Of a DNA stretch of 64,000 nt, positions 56,585-64,000 are shown one piece after another. The position numbers and the translations under genes are program-made. Location: contig NZ_CP064908.1 of assembly GCF_015841355.1 (NCBI RefSeq), positions 620,001 through 684,000 of the forward strand, written 5' to 3'. The DNA comes from Synechococcus sp. CBW1107. Lineage in GTDB: Bacteria > Cyanobacteriota > Cyanobacteriia > PCC-6307 > Cyanobiaceae. The number at the start of each line of letters is the position of its first letter. Positions within the stretch are counted from its first letter, which is position 1. The notes beneath the pieces were generated by a model, which saw only the letters and a list, made by a program, of their open reading frames with translations, did no database searches and had not been told where the DNA came from.

Positions 56585-56668
56585 TGCGGATGGGGAGACT
56601 TGAACTCCCACGACATTGCTGCCACTAGTACCTGAAACTAGCGCGTCTACCAATTCCGCCACATCCGC
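56585..56668 (-). tRNA. tRNA-Leu (CAG)
   Basis: This is an 84-base type II tRNA. The acceptor stem GCGGATG/CATCCGC (56668-56662 with 56592-56586) has discriminator A at 56585. The D arm GCG-GAATTGGTAGA-CGC, the anticodon stem-loop CTAGT-TTCAGGT-ACTAG (anticodon CAG, reads CUG), a long variable arm and the T arm GGGAG-TTCAAGT-CTCCC all fold. CCA is not encoded. It is on the minus strand, 188 bases from murA. Confidence 0.96.
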
Positions 56669-56856
56669 TGGCGTGCCGCCGAAGCGACCGTGAAACCTTA
56701 AATCACGGAGGGCCGCACCGACCAGCGACGGACCGGACCCCTGGCCGAGGCGTTCAGGCAGACTTGCAACCAACCATGACAGTTCCTTGGGCGGACGCCT
56801 AGACGGTCTCCGGCTTGGTTGTCAAGATTCCGGAACCAAAAGTCGGCACGACCGCC
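56669..56856. other. Intergenic region between tRNA-Leu(CAG) and murA
   Basis: This 188-base stretch carries the promoters of the leftward tRNA and the rightward murA. There is a relatively T-rich patch near 56695 (AAACCTTAAATCA) that could include a -10-like element of the tRNA. A frame runs into murA from 56815, but its first 14 codons show no family similarity. I see no inverted repeat or attachment-site duplication of the tRNA 3' end. Confidence 0.4.
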
Positions 56857-58158
56857 ATGACCCTGACCGTCGCTCCGACGCCCACCTCCCTGGTCACCCC
56901 CCAGCTGGAGATCACGGGTGGACGGCGGCTCTCCGGTGAGGTCCGGGTCAGCGGTGCCAAGAATTCCGCCCTGGTGCTGATGGCGGCCTGCCTGCTCAGC
57001 CGCGACACCCTGCGACTGACCAACGTGCCCCCCCTGACCGACATCGCCGGGATGGGAGAGATCCTCACCGCCCTCGGTGTGCGCGTGAGACGGGGCCTCG
57101 ACTGGGTGGAGCTCGACGCCAGCCATCTCAGTCAGTCGACTCCTCCCTATGAACTGGTGAACAGCCTGCGGGCGAGCTTCTTCTGCATCGGCCCCCTGCT
57201 CGCCCGACTCGGCATGGCCAAAGTGCCCCTGCCGGGTGGCTGCAAGATCGGCTCCAGGCCGGTCAGCGAGCACGTCAAGGGCCTCAAGACCCTCGGTGCC
57301 CAGGTGAGCATCGAGCATGGAGTGGTCTCAGCCGCCGTTCCGGGCCGCAGCCTGCGCCTCACCGGTGGCCGCATCCACCTGGAATGTCCCAGCGTCGGCG
57401 CCACCGAGACCCTGATGATGGCCGCCGCCCTGGCGCAGGGGGAAACGGTGATCGAGAACGCGGCGCTCGAGCCTGAGGTGGTGGATCTGGCCGGTCTGCT
57501 CAACGCCATGGGAGGCCGCGTCCAGGGCGCAGGCACTCCCACGATCGTCATCGATGGCGTCGATCGCCTGCACGGGGCCGATTACGCCGTGATCCCCGAC
57601 CGCATTGAAGCCGGTACCTTTCTGCTCGCCGCGGCCATCACCCGTTCAGCCCTGCGCGTCACCCCGGTGATCACCGATCACCTCGGCGCCGTGCTCACCA
57701 AACTCGTGGATGCAGGCTGCGAGCTGATTCCCGATGGCGAGGGCATGACCCTCCGCGCCGAACACATTCAGGCTGTCGACCTGCGCACCCAGCCCTTCCC
57801 CGGCTTCCCCACCGATCTGCAGGCACCTTTCATGAGCGTGCTGGCCACCGCCCATGGCACCAGCATGGTGGTGGAGAACATCTTCGAGAACCGCCTCCAG
57901 CACGTGGCTGAGCTGCAGCGCATGGGCGCTGACATCCGCATGCAGGGCAACACCGCCCTGGTGGAGGGTGTGTCTCGCCTCAGCGGTGCCCCTGTTCAGG
58001 GCACCGACCTGCGCGCCTCGGCCGCCATGGTGCTGGCCGGCCTGGCCGCCGATGGCATCACCACCGTTCAGGGGCTGGAGTTCCTGGATCGCGGCTACGC
58101 CGATTTCGAAGGCAAGCTCAATGCCGTCGGCGCCTCGATCCGGCGCCTGGAGCCCTGA
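56857..58158 (+). CDS. murA: UDP-N-acetylglucosamine 1-carboxyvinyltransferase
   Basis: This 433-residue enzyme makes the first committed step of peptidoglycan synthesis (PEP transfer to UDP-GlcNAc). The active-site Cys is in [10 protein letters not shown] near 128, the Lys in S-G-A-K-N-S-A near 31, and D-A-S-H-L and R-I-E-A-G-T-F near 252 complete the site. Cys at the catalytic position means fosfomycin sensitivity is expected. The start ATG 56857 (M-T-L-T-V) gives the usual short N-terminus. It is followed by tRNA-Leu(CAA). Confidence 0.95.
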   Translation: MTLTVAPTPTSLVTPQLEITGGRRLSGEVRVSGAKNSALVLMAACLLSRDTLRLTNVPPLTDIAGMGEILTALGVRVRRGLDWVELDASHLSQSTPPYELVNSLRASFFCIGPLLARLGMAKVPLPGGCKIGSRPVSEHVKGLKTLGAQVSIEHGVVSAAVPGRSLRLTGGRIHLECPSVGATETLMMAAALAQGETVIENAALEPEVVDLAGLLNAMGGRVQGAGTPTIVIDGVDRLHGADYAVIPDRIEAGTFLLAAAITRSALRVTPVITDHLGAVLTKLVDAGCELIPDGEGMTLRAEHIQAVDLRTQPFPGFPTDLQAPFMSVLATAHGTSMVVENIFENRLQHVAELQRMGADIRMQGNTALVEGVSRLSGAPVQGTDLRASAAMVLAGLAADGITTVQGLEFLDRGYADFEGKLNAVGASIRRLEP

Positions 58159-58189
58159 GCCTGCTCTTGCCCAGTAAGGTTCCCCTTGC

Positions 58190-58271
58190 GGGAGCGTGCC
58201 GGAATTGGTAGACGGACTCGACTCAAAATCGAGCGCCCTCGGGCATGTGGGTTCAAGTCCCACCGCTCCCA
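58190..58271 (+). tRNA. tRNA-Leu (CAA)
   Basis: This is an 82-base type II tRNA. The acceptor stem is GGGAGCG (58190-58196) with CGCTCCC (58264-58270), discriminator A at 58271. The D arm is CCG-GAATTGGTAGA-CGG, the anticodon stem-loop CTCGA-CTCAAAA-TCGAG (anticodon CAA, reads UUG), the variable arm CGCCCTCGGGCAT, and the T arm GTGGG-TTCAAGT-CCCAC. CCA is not encoded. It ends 5 bases before the likely argD start, so it is probably the only tRNA in that transcript. Confidence 0.96.
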
Positions 58272-58276
58272 TCCCC

Positions 58277-59539
58277 GTGGCTCGGGCCAGCCAGGCGCCA
58301 CCCCAGCCACAGGCACCGCTGGAGGTGGCTCACACCCCGGTCTCGGCGGTGATGGACACCTATGCCCGTCTGCCCCTGGAGCTCGTCGAAGGACGGGGGG
58401 TCTGGGTCCGTGACCGGCAGGGGCGCCGATATCTCGATTGCGTGGCCGGGATCGCCACCTGCACCCTCGGCCACAGCGACAGGGTGATGCGCCGGGCCCT
58501 GAGCCGCCAGCTGGGTCGGCTTCAGCACGTCTCCAACCTTTACAAGATCCCCGAGCAGGAGGATCTGGCCCGCTGGATCGTCAGCCGCAGCTGTGCCGAC
58601 CGCGTCTTCTTCTGCAATTCCGGCGCCGAAGCCAACGAGGCCGCCATCAAGCTGGCCCGCAAGCATGGCCATCAGGTGCGCGGGATTGAACGCCCGCTGA
58701 TTCTCACGGCCCAGGCCAGTTTCCATGGCCGCACTCTGGCAACCGTCAGTGCCACCGGTCAGCCCAAATACCACCAGGGCTTCGAGCCGATGGTGGAGGG
58801 ATTCCACTTCTTCCCCTACAACGACACCGCCGCCTTCGAAGCCCTGCTGAGCCGCAGCGAAGCCGACGGAGCTCGGGTGGCGGCCGTGATGCTGGAACCT
58901 CTCCAGGGCGAGGGGGGGGTCAACCCCGGTGATCCGGCCTTCTTCCAGCGTGTGCGCCAGCTCTGCGATGAGCACCGCATCCTGCTGATCTTCGATGAGG
59001 TCCAGATCGGCATGGGCCGCAGCGGCTGCCTCTGGGGCTACGAAAAACTGGGTGTTGAACCCGATGCCTTCACAACGGCCAAGGGACTGGGCGGAGGCTT
59101 CCCGATCGGTGCCCTGGCGGTGAAGCAGGCCTTCGATCACTTCCGACCAGGTGACCACGCCAGCACCTTCGGGGGCAACCCCCTGGCCTGCCGGGCCGGC
59201 CTCACGGTGGCCCAGGAGCTGGAACGGCGGCTTCTGGTGCCCCACGTGCAACGCATGGGTGAACTCCTGCAGCAGTTGCTGGCTGAGCTGGTGGGCCGTC
59301 ACCCCCAGCTTCTGGAGGGGGTGCGCGGCTGGGGACTGCTCCAGGGCCTGGTGCTCAGGCCGGAAGCCCCCACGGCCCCTCAGATCGTGCAGTCGGCGAT
59401 TGAGAAGGGCTTGCTGGTGGTGCCCGCCGGGCCAAGGGTGGTGCGTCTGGTGCCGCCCCTGGTGATTCAGCCCCGCCAGCTCCGCCAGGCCGTGGCACTG
59501 CTGGAGCAGGCTCTGCTGGCGATCAGCGAACGGGTCTGA
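58277..59539 (+). CDS. argD: Acetylornithine aminotransferase
   Basis: This 420-residue PLP enzyme of arginine (and possibly DAP) synthesis has C-N-S-G-A-E-A-N-E-A-A near 115, F-D-E-V-Q-I-G-M-G near 238, and the PLP lysine in T-T-A-K-G-L-G-G-G near 269. The frame is open upstream from 58196, which lies within the tRNA-Leu gene, so a start after the tRNA is required. GTG 58277 is the first; GTG 58325 or ATG 58352 (M-D-T-Y) are alternatives. It is followed 13 bases later by folC. Confidence 0.94.
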   Translation: MARASQAPPQPQAPLEVAHTPVSAVMDTYARLPLELVEGRGVWVRDRQGRRYLDCVAGIATCTLGHSDRVMRRALSRQLGRLQHVSNLYKIPEQEDLARWIVSRSCADRVFFCNSGAEANEAAIKLARKHGHQVRGIERPLILTAQASFHGRTLATVSATGQPKYHQGFEPMVEGFHFFPYNDTAAFEALLSRSEADGARVAAVMLEPLQGEGGVNPGDPAFFQRVRQLCDEHRILLIFDEVQIGMGRSGCLWGYEKLGVEPDAFTTAKGLGGGFPIGALAVKQAFDHFRPGDHASTFGGNPLACRAGLTVAQELERRLLVPHVQRMGELLQQLLAELVGRHPQLLEGVRGWGLLQGLVLRPEAPTAPQIVQSAIEKGLLVVPAGPRVVRLVPPLVIQPRQLRQAVALLEQALLAISERV

Positions 59540-59552
59540 CTCGAGGCGGCCT

Positions 59553-60806
59553 TTGCAAGCCATCGATTCGTTCGCCGATCTGATCGAGCCGTTCAGCCGC
59601 CGGGGTGTTGACCTGGGTCTCGAGCGGATGCGCCGCGCACTGGCGGAGCTGGGCCATCCCGAGCGCCGTTTCGCGGCGGTTCAGGTGGCGGGCACCAACG
59701 GCAAGGGATCGATCTGCACCCTGGTGCACGCAGCCCTCCAGGCCAGTGGCCTGCGCACCGGTCTCTACACCTCCCCCCACCTGGTGAGCTGGTGCGAGCG
59801 GATCCGGCTGGGGGACCAGCCGATCGCCGCCCAGGAGCTGCGCCGGCTGCTGAGCGATCTGCAGCCCCTGGCCCGGCGCCACGATCTGACCCCCTTCGAG
59901 CTGGTGACCCTGGCGGCCTTCCAGGCCTTCGCCGACGCCGGCCTCGACCTGGTGGTGCTGGAAGTGGGACTGGGGGGACGGCTGGACGCGACCACCGTCC
60001 ATCCCGAGCGCCAGGTGCTGGGCTTCGCCGCCATCGGCATGGACCATGCCGAGGTGCTCGGCTCCACCATCGAGGCCATCACCACGGAGAAAGCGGGGAT
60101 CCTCAGCCGCGGCAGCCTGGCGGTGAGCGGCCCCCAGCAGGAGGAAGCCGCTTCCGTGCTGCGCCAGCGCGCCTTCGAGAGCGGCAGCCGCCTGCGCTGG
60201 GTCAGCCCGCTCGCCACGGACCGGGAGGATCTGGTGGCCGGCCACCTGCGCTGGCGCAGCGGCCTGCCGGGCCTGGTCCAGCGCCACAACGCCGCCGTGG
60301 CCCTCGGACTGGTGCAGGCCCTTCGCCAGCTGGGCTGGACGATCCCCGACCAGGCCATCGTCGAGGGGTTTGAGGGAGCGCGCTGGCCGGCGCGGCTGCA
60401 ACCGGTGCTCTGGCGGAGCCAGCCGATGCTGCTGGATGGGGCCCACAACCTGCCGGCAGCCGAAGCCCTGCGCCGGGAACTGGATCAGGGCGAGGCCAAT
60501 GGACGCGGATGTTGCTGGGTGCTGGGGATGCTGGCGAACAAGCCCGCGCCGGCGATGGTCAGGGCCCTGCTGGCCCCCTCCGATCGGGCCTGGCTGGTGC
60601 CGGTGCCGGACCATCCCTGCTGGAGCCTGGAGGCGGTGCTGGCGGAAGCCCCCGAGCTGGCCGGACGCCTCGGGGCGACCGCCTCCCTGGCCGAAGCCCT
60701 GAGTGCCGCCACAGCCTGTGCCGCGGGAGGGACGGTGGTCGTGGCGGGATCGCTCTACCTGATCGGAGACCTGATCGCTTCAGGCACCCTCCAGCAACGG
60801 GCGTGA
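59553..60806 (+). CDS. folC: Folylpolyglutamate / dihydrofolate synthase
   Basis: This 417-residue Mur-ligase-fold enzyme adds glutamate to dihydropteroate and folates. The ATP motif A-G-T-N-G-K-G-S is near 46, G-L-Y-T-S-P-H near 69, L-E-V-G-L-G-G-R near 137 and the C-terminal L-D-G-A-H-N near 294. The start is TTG 59553, since no ATG or GTG precedes the family N-terminus (S-F-A-D-L-I-E-P-F); the next ATG lies 26 residues in. It follows argD by 13 bases, probably in one operon. Confidence 0.92.
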   Translation: MQAIDSFADLIEPFSRRGVDLGLERMRRALAELGHPERRFAAVQVAGTNGKGSICTLVHAALQASGLRTGLYTSPHLVSWCERIRLGDQPIAAQELRRLLSDLQPLARRHDLTPFELVTLAAFQAFADAGLDLVVLEVGLGGRLDATTVHPERQVLGFAAIGMDHAEVLGSTIEAITTEKAGILSRGSLAVSGPQQEEAASVLRQRAFESGSRLRWVSPLATDREDLVAGHLRWRSGLPGLVQRHNAAVALGLVQALRQLGWTIPDQAIVEGFEGARWPARLQPVLWRSQPMLLDGAHNLPAAEALRRELDQGEANGRGCCWVLGMLANKPAPAMVRALLAPSDRAWLVPVPDHPCWSLEAVLAEAPELAGRLGATASLAEALSAATACAAGGTVVVAGSLYLIGDLIASGTLQQRA

Positions 60807-60844
60807 TCCGGGGGAGAGTGGAGGCCGCATCCCGCAGCAGTGCC

Positions 60845-61447
60845 ATGACCCCTGCCACACCTCCGATCCAGCCGCAGGAGGGGCACGACCAGAACCAGCG
60901 TCGCGGCTGGCCCGGAGCCCTGACCGTCGTGCTGCTGACCCTGCTGGCGGTCTCGCTGCTGGGCAGTCCCTGCTGCCCAGCAGCCTTCGCCCTCGACACC
61001 AGCGCAGGGGTGGGCCTGCAGGATCGCGCCCTGTTCCAGGACAGGGTCGATTACACCCTCACCAACCAGGACGGCAAGGACTTCAGCGGCCAGCAGCTGG
61101 CCAACACCTCCTTCGCCGGGGTGATGGCCCGGGATGCCGATTTCAGCGGCGCGGATCTGCACGGATCAATCCTGACGCAGGCCTCGTTCCTGCGTTCCGA
61201 TTTCAGCGGCGCCGACCTCTCCGATGCCCTGATGGACCGGACCGACTTCAGCGGCACCGACCTGAGCGGAGCCCTGCTGCGGGGTGTGATCGCCGCCGGG
61301 AGCAGCTTCAGCGGCGCGGTGATCGATGGCGCCGACTTCAGCGAGGCCCTGCTGGATCGCTCCGATCAGCGCGCCCTCTGCCTCCGGGCTCAGGGAACCA
61401 ATCCCACCACGGGCGTGAGCACCCGCCTCAGCCTCGACTGCCCCTAG
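60845..61447 (+). CDS. Exported pentapeptide-repeat protein
   Basis: This 200-residue protein has a basic, Gln-rich N-terminus, a hydrophobic signal segment at about 25-50 ending C-P-A-A-F-A, and a pentapeptide-repeat solenoid at about 65-175 (D-F-S-G-A-D-L and similar turns, around ten complete A-D/N-L-x-x units). Such repeats form right-handed beta-helices. A cleavable signal with A-F-A suggests thylakoid lumen or periplasm, as for known lumenal pentapeptide proteins. Its function is unknown. ATG 60845 is the start. It is convergent with the FAD oxidase, 5 bases between stops. Confidence 0.85.
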   Translation: MTPATPPIQPQEGHDQNQRRGWPGALTVVLLTLLAVSLLGSPCCPAAFALDTSAGVGLQDRALFQDRVDYTLTNQDGKDFSGQQLANTSFAGVMARDADFSGADLHGSILTQASFLRSDFSGADLSDALMDRTDFSGTDLSGALLRGVIAAGSSFSGAVIDGADFSEALLDRSDQRALCLRAQGTNPTTGVSTRLSLDCP

Positions 61448-61452
61448 GCCCT

Positions 61453-62925
61453 TCAGCGTTCACCCCAGCCCCGCAATTTGCCGGGGTTGAGCAGACCCGC
61501 CGGGTCGTAGGCGTGTTTGGCCGCCACCTGGTCGGCGTCGATCACTCCCAGGCCCCCATCCTCCACCGTGAGCACGTGGGGGTTGAACAGGAAGGCTCCC
61601 AGCTGCCGAGCCTGCTCCATCAGCTCCAGCAGCGCCTCCCTGCCACGCCAGCGCACCAGCGGCAGGGCTGCCAGGCGCTGGCAGCCCTGCTGACGCACGG
61701 CCTCGAGGTGCCAGAGCAGATCATCGCCCCAGCGATGCTTGAGGGCGGCGAGGGCCGGAGCCTCCGGTTGGGGCAGGAGCATCTGCAGATAGGTCCAACC
61801 GGGGTCATGGGCCCGCATGTGCAGGGTGGTGTGGTTCCAGCAGAGCTCGCGCAGGGGCACGCCACGGCTGCCCTGCTCCGGCGCCTGCCAGACCAGCCTC
61901 CCGCCCATGGCCGCCAGCAGCGGCTCCAGGGCCGGCAGGGCGTCCGGGGCCGCCAGCAGCAGCAGTCGATGCCCATCCGCCGGTGGACAGATGGCGGGGC
62001 CATGGCCCCCCGGAGAGGGCAGACGCGCGGCCACCGCCTCCTCCAGAAGGCAGAGGCCATTGAGCAGAAGGGCGGTGGCCGGCAGGGTGCGAATCGCCGC
62101 CACCGCTGCAGTCCAGCTGCGGAAATCGATCACCACCTGTTGCCAGGGCACCGCCGCGGCTGTGGCCAGGGTCACGGCGGTGAGGATGCCGTTGCTGCCG
62201 TAGGCGTGGTTGAGGGGTGCACTGGCGCTGGCATCGAGCTGCAGCAGCCGGGGCTCTGGCTCCACCGTCACCACTTCCAGCCCCAGCAGATGACCCGGGT
62301 CCCGCAGGAAGCCCCAGCGCACCGAGCCGATGCCGCCTGAACCTCCAGCGATGAACCCCCCCAGGCTGGCGCTGCGGCGAGTGCTCGGGGTGAGACGCAA
62401 CTCCCGACCATGGGGGGCCAGCCGCTGGTCCAGGTCGGCCAGCAGGCATCCCGCCTCGGCGGTCATCACCCCGCTGAGGGGATCCAGCTGCCGCAGCTGG
62501 TTGAGGCCGCTGAGGTCGAGCACCACTCCCCCCGCCAGAGGGACACACTGGCCGTAGTTCCCGGTGCCGCTTCCCCGCAGCGTGAGCGGCACCCCATGAC
62601 GGGCACAGGCTCCCGCCACCAGCCGCACCTGCTCGCTACAGCTGGCCCTGACCACCAGCTGGGCCAGCCTGTCCTGCAGCAGCGGCGTCAGCACCGGGGA
62701 GTAGCCGAAGAAATCCCTGGAGAGTCGCTCCAGCTCAGGCCCGCTGCGGATCACGACCAGACCTTTGCCGGCGTTGGCGGCGGCTGAGGGATCTGCGGCG
62801 GCCACGGCTGTCAGCTCGGCCACCAGAGCCTCGAGCTGGGAGTCCTTGGCGGGCGCCGGCAGACCGCTCGGCAGCTGGGTGGCCACAGCCAGGGCAGGGG
62901 GACGGGTGTCTGGATCGAAGGACAA
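61453..62925 (-). CDS. FAD-binding oxidase/dehydrogenase (GlcD-like)
   Basis: This 490-residue PCMH-type FAD protein has the FAD domain L-R-G-S-G-T-G-N-Y-G near 116, G-G-V-V-L-D-L-S near 133 and S-L-G-G-F-I-A-G-G-S-G-G near 187. The C-terminal cap has H-V-L-T-V-E-D-G and the terminal Y-D-P-A-G-L-L-N-P-G-K, as in GlcD-like oxidases. It could be one subunit of a glycolate or lactate dehydrogenase, but no GlcE/GlcF-like gene is seen here, so the substrate is open. It precedes the deaminase-like gene on the same strand (47-base gap). Confidence 0.84.
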   Translation of the reverse strand: MSFDPDTRPPALAVATQLPSGLPAPAKDSQLEALVAELTAVAAADPSAAANAGKGLVVIRSGPELERLSRDFFGYSPVLTPLLQDRLAQLVVRASCSEQVRLVAGACARHGVPLTLRGSGTGNYGQCVPLAGGVVLDLSGLNQLRQLDPLSGVMTAEAGCLLADLDQRLAPHGRELRLTPSTRRSASLGGFIAGGSGGIGSVRWGFLRDPGHLLGLEVVTVEPEPRLLQLDASASAPLNHAYGSNGILTAVTLATAAAVPWQQVVIDFRSWTAAVAAIRTLPATALLLNGLCLLEEAVAARLPSPGGHGPAICPPADGHRLLLLAAPDALPALEPLLAAMGGRLVWQAPEQGSRGVPLRELCWNHTTLHMRAHDPGWTYLQMLLPQPEAPALAALKHRWGDDLLWHLEAVRQQGCQRLAALPLVRWRGREALLELMEQARQLGAFLFNPHVLTVEDGGLGVIDADQVAAKHAYDPAGLLNPGKLRGWGER

Positions 62926-62972
62926 GGAGCGGGGGCAGCGAACGGCAGGCGGAGCTGGCGCCTGCTTCCGTT

Positions 62973-64000
62973 CTACTCAGCCGGGCCGGGCCAGGACGCG
63001 GCCATCGCCTCCAGCCGTGCCGCCAGCGCCGGCGGCGACGGCAGAGGCAGCCACTCGCCTGCGCGCAGCACCCGGCGCTGGGGAGCGCGGGCCAGCAACT
63101 CACTCCAGCTGCCGGCGGCGAGCACCACCAGATCGGCTGGCGCCCCGGAGCGCAGCACCCCATCCCACTCCAGACCCATCAACCGCGAGGCGGCGGTGGT
63201 GAAGGGAGCCAGCCCCTGCCGCTGCCAGGGGGCCAGGTGGGCCGCCGGGAGGGAGAAGCGGAGCAGTTCCAACGGATCGAAATCCCCTCCCGGATACCAG
63301 GGGTCCTGAACGTTGTCACCCCCCACCGCCACCGTGACACCGGCGCGCTGCAGCTGGCGGATCGGGGCCAGGGGCCGGGTGGCCGGGGTGTCTCCAGCGT
63401 GATGTCCCAGCAGCCAGAGGTTCGTGGGGGGCAAGGCCACCACCGCCAGGGAGGCGTCCGCCATGGCATCGGCGAGCCGGCTCAGGCGGGGAGCCTTCAA
63501 CTGCGACATCGAGCAGCTGTGGCTGCAGGTGACCGGCACACCGATGCGATGCCGCCGCACCAGACTGGCCACCAGGGCCACCCCCGCTCCCCCCCCCTCG
63601 CCGCTCTCGTCGACGTGGAGATCCACTGGGGCACCGAGGCTGTCGGCCAGCCGCAGCAGGGCCAGCAGCCCTTCGCCATCGCCACGGCCGGAGGCCAGGG
63701 GAGCCCCCAGAACCCCACCCAGCAGCACCGATCCCCTCGGACCACGGCTGACGAGCCGCCGGGCCAGGGCCTCGCCCGCCGCCGAGTCCCAGTGGCGCAC
63801 CGGCACCAGGGCCACCAGCTGCAGCTCCAGCCGCGGCGCCCAGCGGCGTTGCAGCTGCAGCAGCCCCTCCCATCCCGGCTCGGCGCCTGGGCCGAGGCTG
63901 TCGATGTGGCTGCGCACAGCCCTCAGCCCATAGCGCCAGGCCTGCTCCAGGGCACGCTCACCCCGCTCCAGCACCTGCTCGAGAGTGCGGTCCTGGTGCT
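62973..64000 (-). CDS. Cytosine-deaminase-like amidohydrolase (partial)
   Basis: These are the C-terminal 340 or so residues of an amidohydrolase that runs off the right edge. The visible part has R-S-H-I-D-S near 30 of the visible frame, D-L-H-V-D-E-S-G near 125, the metal/active segment S-H-S-C-S-M near 160 and G-G-D-N-V-Q-D-P-W-Y-P near 225, which together match cytosine deaminase-type enzymes. The frame continues to base 64000, and the N-terminal metal site lies outside the window. Substrates other than cytosine are common in this family, so the name is only indicative. Confidence 0.82.
   Translation of the reverse strand, partial: HQDRTLEQVLERGERALEQAWRYGLRAVRSHIDSLGPGAEPGWEGLLQLQRRWAPRLELQLVALVPVRHWDSAAGEALARRLVSRGPRGSVLLGGVLGAPLASGRGDGEGLLALLRLADSLGAPVDLHVDESGEGGGAGVALVASLVRRHRIGVPVTCSHSCSMSQLKAPRLSRLADAMADASLAVVALPPTNLWLLGHHAGDTPATRPLAPIRQLQRAGVTVAVGGDNVQDPWYPGGDFDPLELLRFSLPAAHLAPWQRQGLAPFTTAASRLMGLEWDGVLRSGAPADLVVLAAGSWSELLARAPQRRVLRAGEWLPLPSPPALAARLEAMAASWPGPAE

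Noticed and set aside
56585-58271. Genomic island integrated at tRNA-Leu
   Set aside because: No integrase, no direct repeat of the tRNA 3' end, and the genes between are core (murA).

Overview
The window reads as a chromosomal segment of a GC-rich picocyanobacterium, most likely of the Cyanobium / high-GC Synechococcus group. The evidence is a set of genes typical of cyanobacteria: ndhB of NDH-1, Vipp1, the Ycf46 AAA protein, a cyAbrB regulator, DUF2808 and DUF2232 proteins, an A2-type cytochrome c oxidase cluster, the archaeal/cyanobacterial type of CobT, and HIP1 octamers (GCGATCGC). Base composition is very high in G+C, so almost every gene has long spurious open frames on its opposite strand. 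Genes are packed end to end. The longest stretch without a gene is about 200 bases, and there is no phage, insertion sequence, CRISPR array or integrase.

Layout. 1-6.3 kb: ispD (cut by the left edge), a GT9 glycosyltransferase, a potassium-channel-like protein with an RCK/TrkA-N domain, fabG, a GroEL paralogue without groES, and nanE. 6.3-11.6 kb, minus strand: a heme A synthesis and export string of ctaA, ctaB, ABC ATPase, ABC-2 permease and a proline-rich protein of unknown function. 11.8-15.7 kb, plus strand and divergent from ctaA: ctaC-ctaD-ctaE and a cyAbrB regulator. 15.8-25.1 kb: an HdeD-like protein, riboflavin synthase, a bifunctional nuclease, an aldo/keto reductase with Fe-S motifs, a lipoprotein binding protein, cobT, DUF2232, a small lipoprotein and topA. 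25.2-36.5 kb: ndhB plus a DevA/LolD-like ATPase, an M23 peptidase, birA, an aminotransferase, trxA, vipp1, a DciA-like protein with a zinc ribbon, two glycosyltransferases and an EamA transporter. 36.5-42.7 kb: sppA-aroH, DUF2808, then rpmH-rnpA-PH-yidC-DUF177-ycf46 in tightly overlapping order. 42.7-51.9 kb: xfp-ackA, two tiny proteins, a cystine-lyase-like enzyme, aqpZ, murE, a glutaredoxin-like protein, yidD and rpsD. 51.9-64 kb: a low-GC decarboxylase-type amidohydrolase, trpC, lpd, a TrmH-type methyltransferase, an 82-residue protein, two tRNA-Leu genes flanking murA, argD, folC, a pentapeptide-repeat protein, an FAD oxidase and a cytosine-deaminase-like protein cut by the right edge.

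How the genes fit together. ctaA and ctaB make the heme A used by the divergently transcribed CtaCDE terminal oxidase. xfp and ackA form a two-gene route from sugar phosphates through acetyl phosphate to acetate and ATP. rpmH-rnpA-yidC-ycf46 couple ribosome/RNase P function with membrane insertion. murE and murA serve peptidoglycan. Most of the window is ordinary core genome. The signals most worth a second look are the non-canonical filter of the channel protein (1688-1708), the Ig-like insertion in YidC (about 40180-40330), the Phe replacing the electron-entry Trp in CtaC (12355), the zinc ribbon on the DciA homologue, and the compositionally foreign decarboxylase (51966-52970). I found no clearly new multi-gene system; the closest candidate is the uncharacterised proline-rich protein tied to the heme/ABC string.
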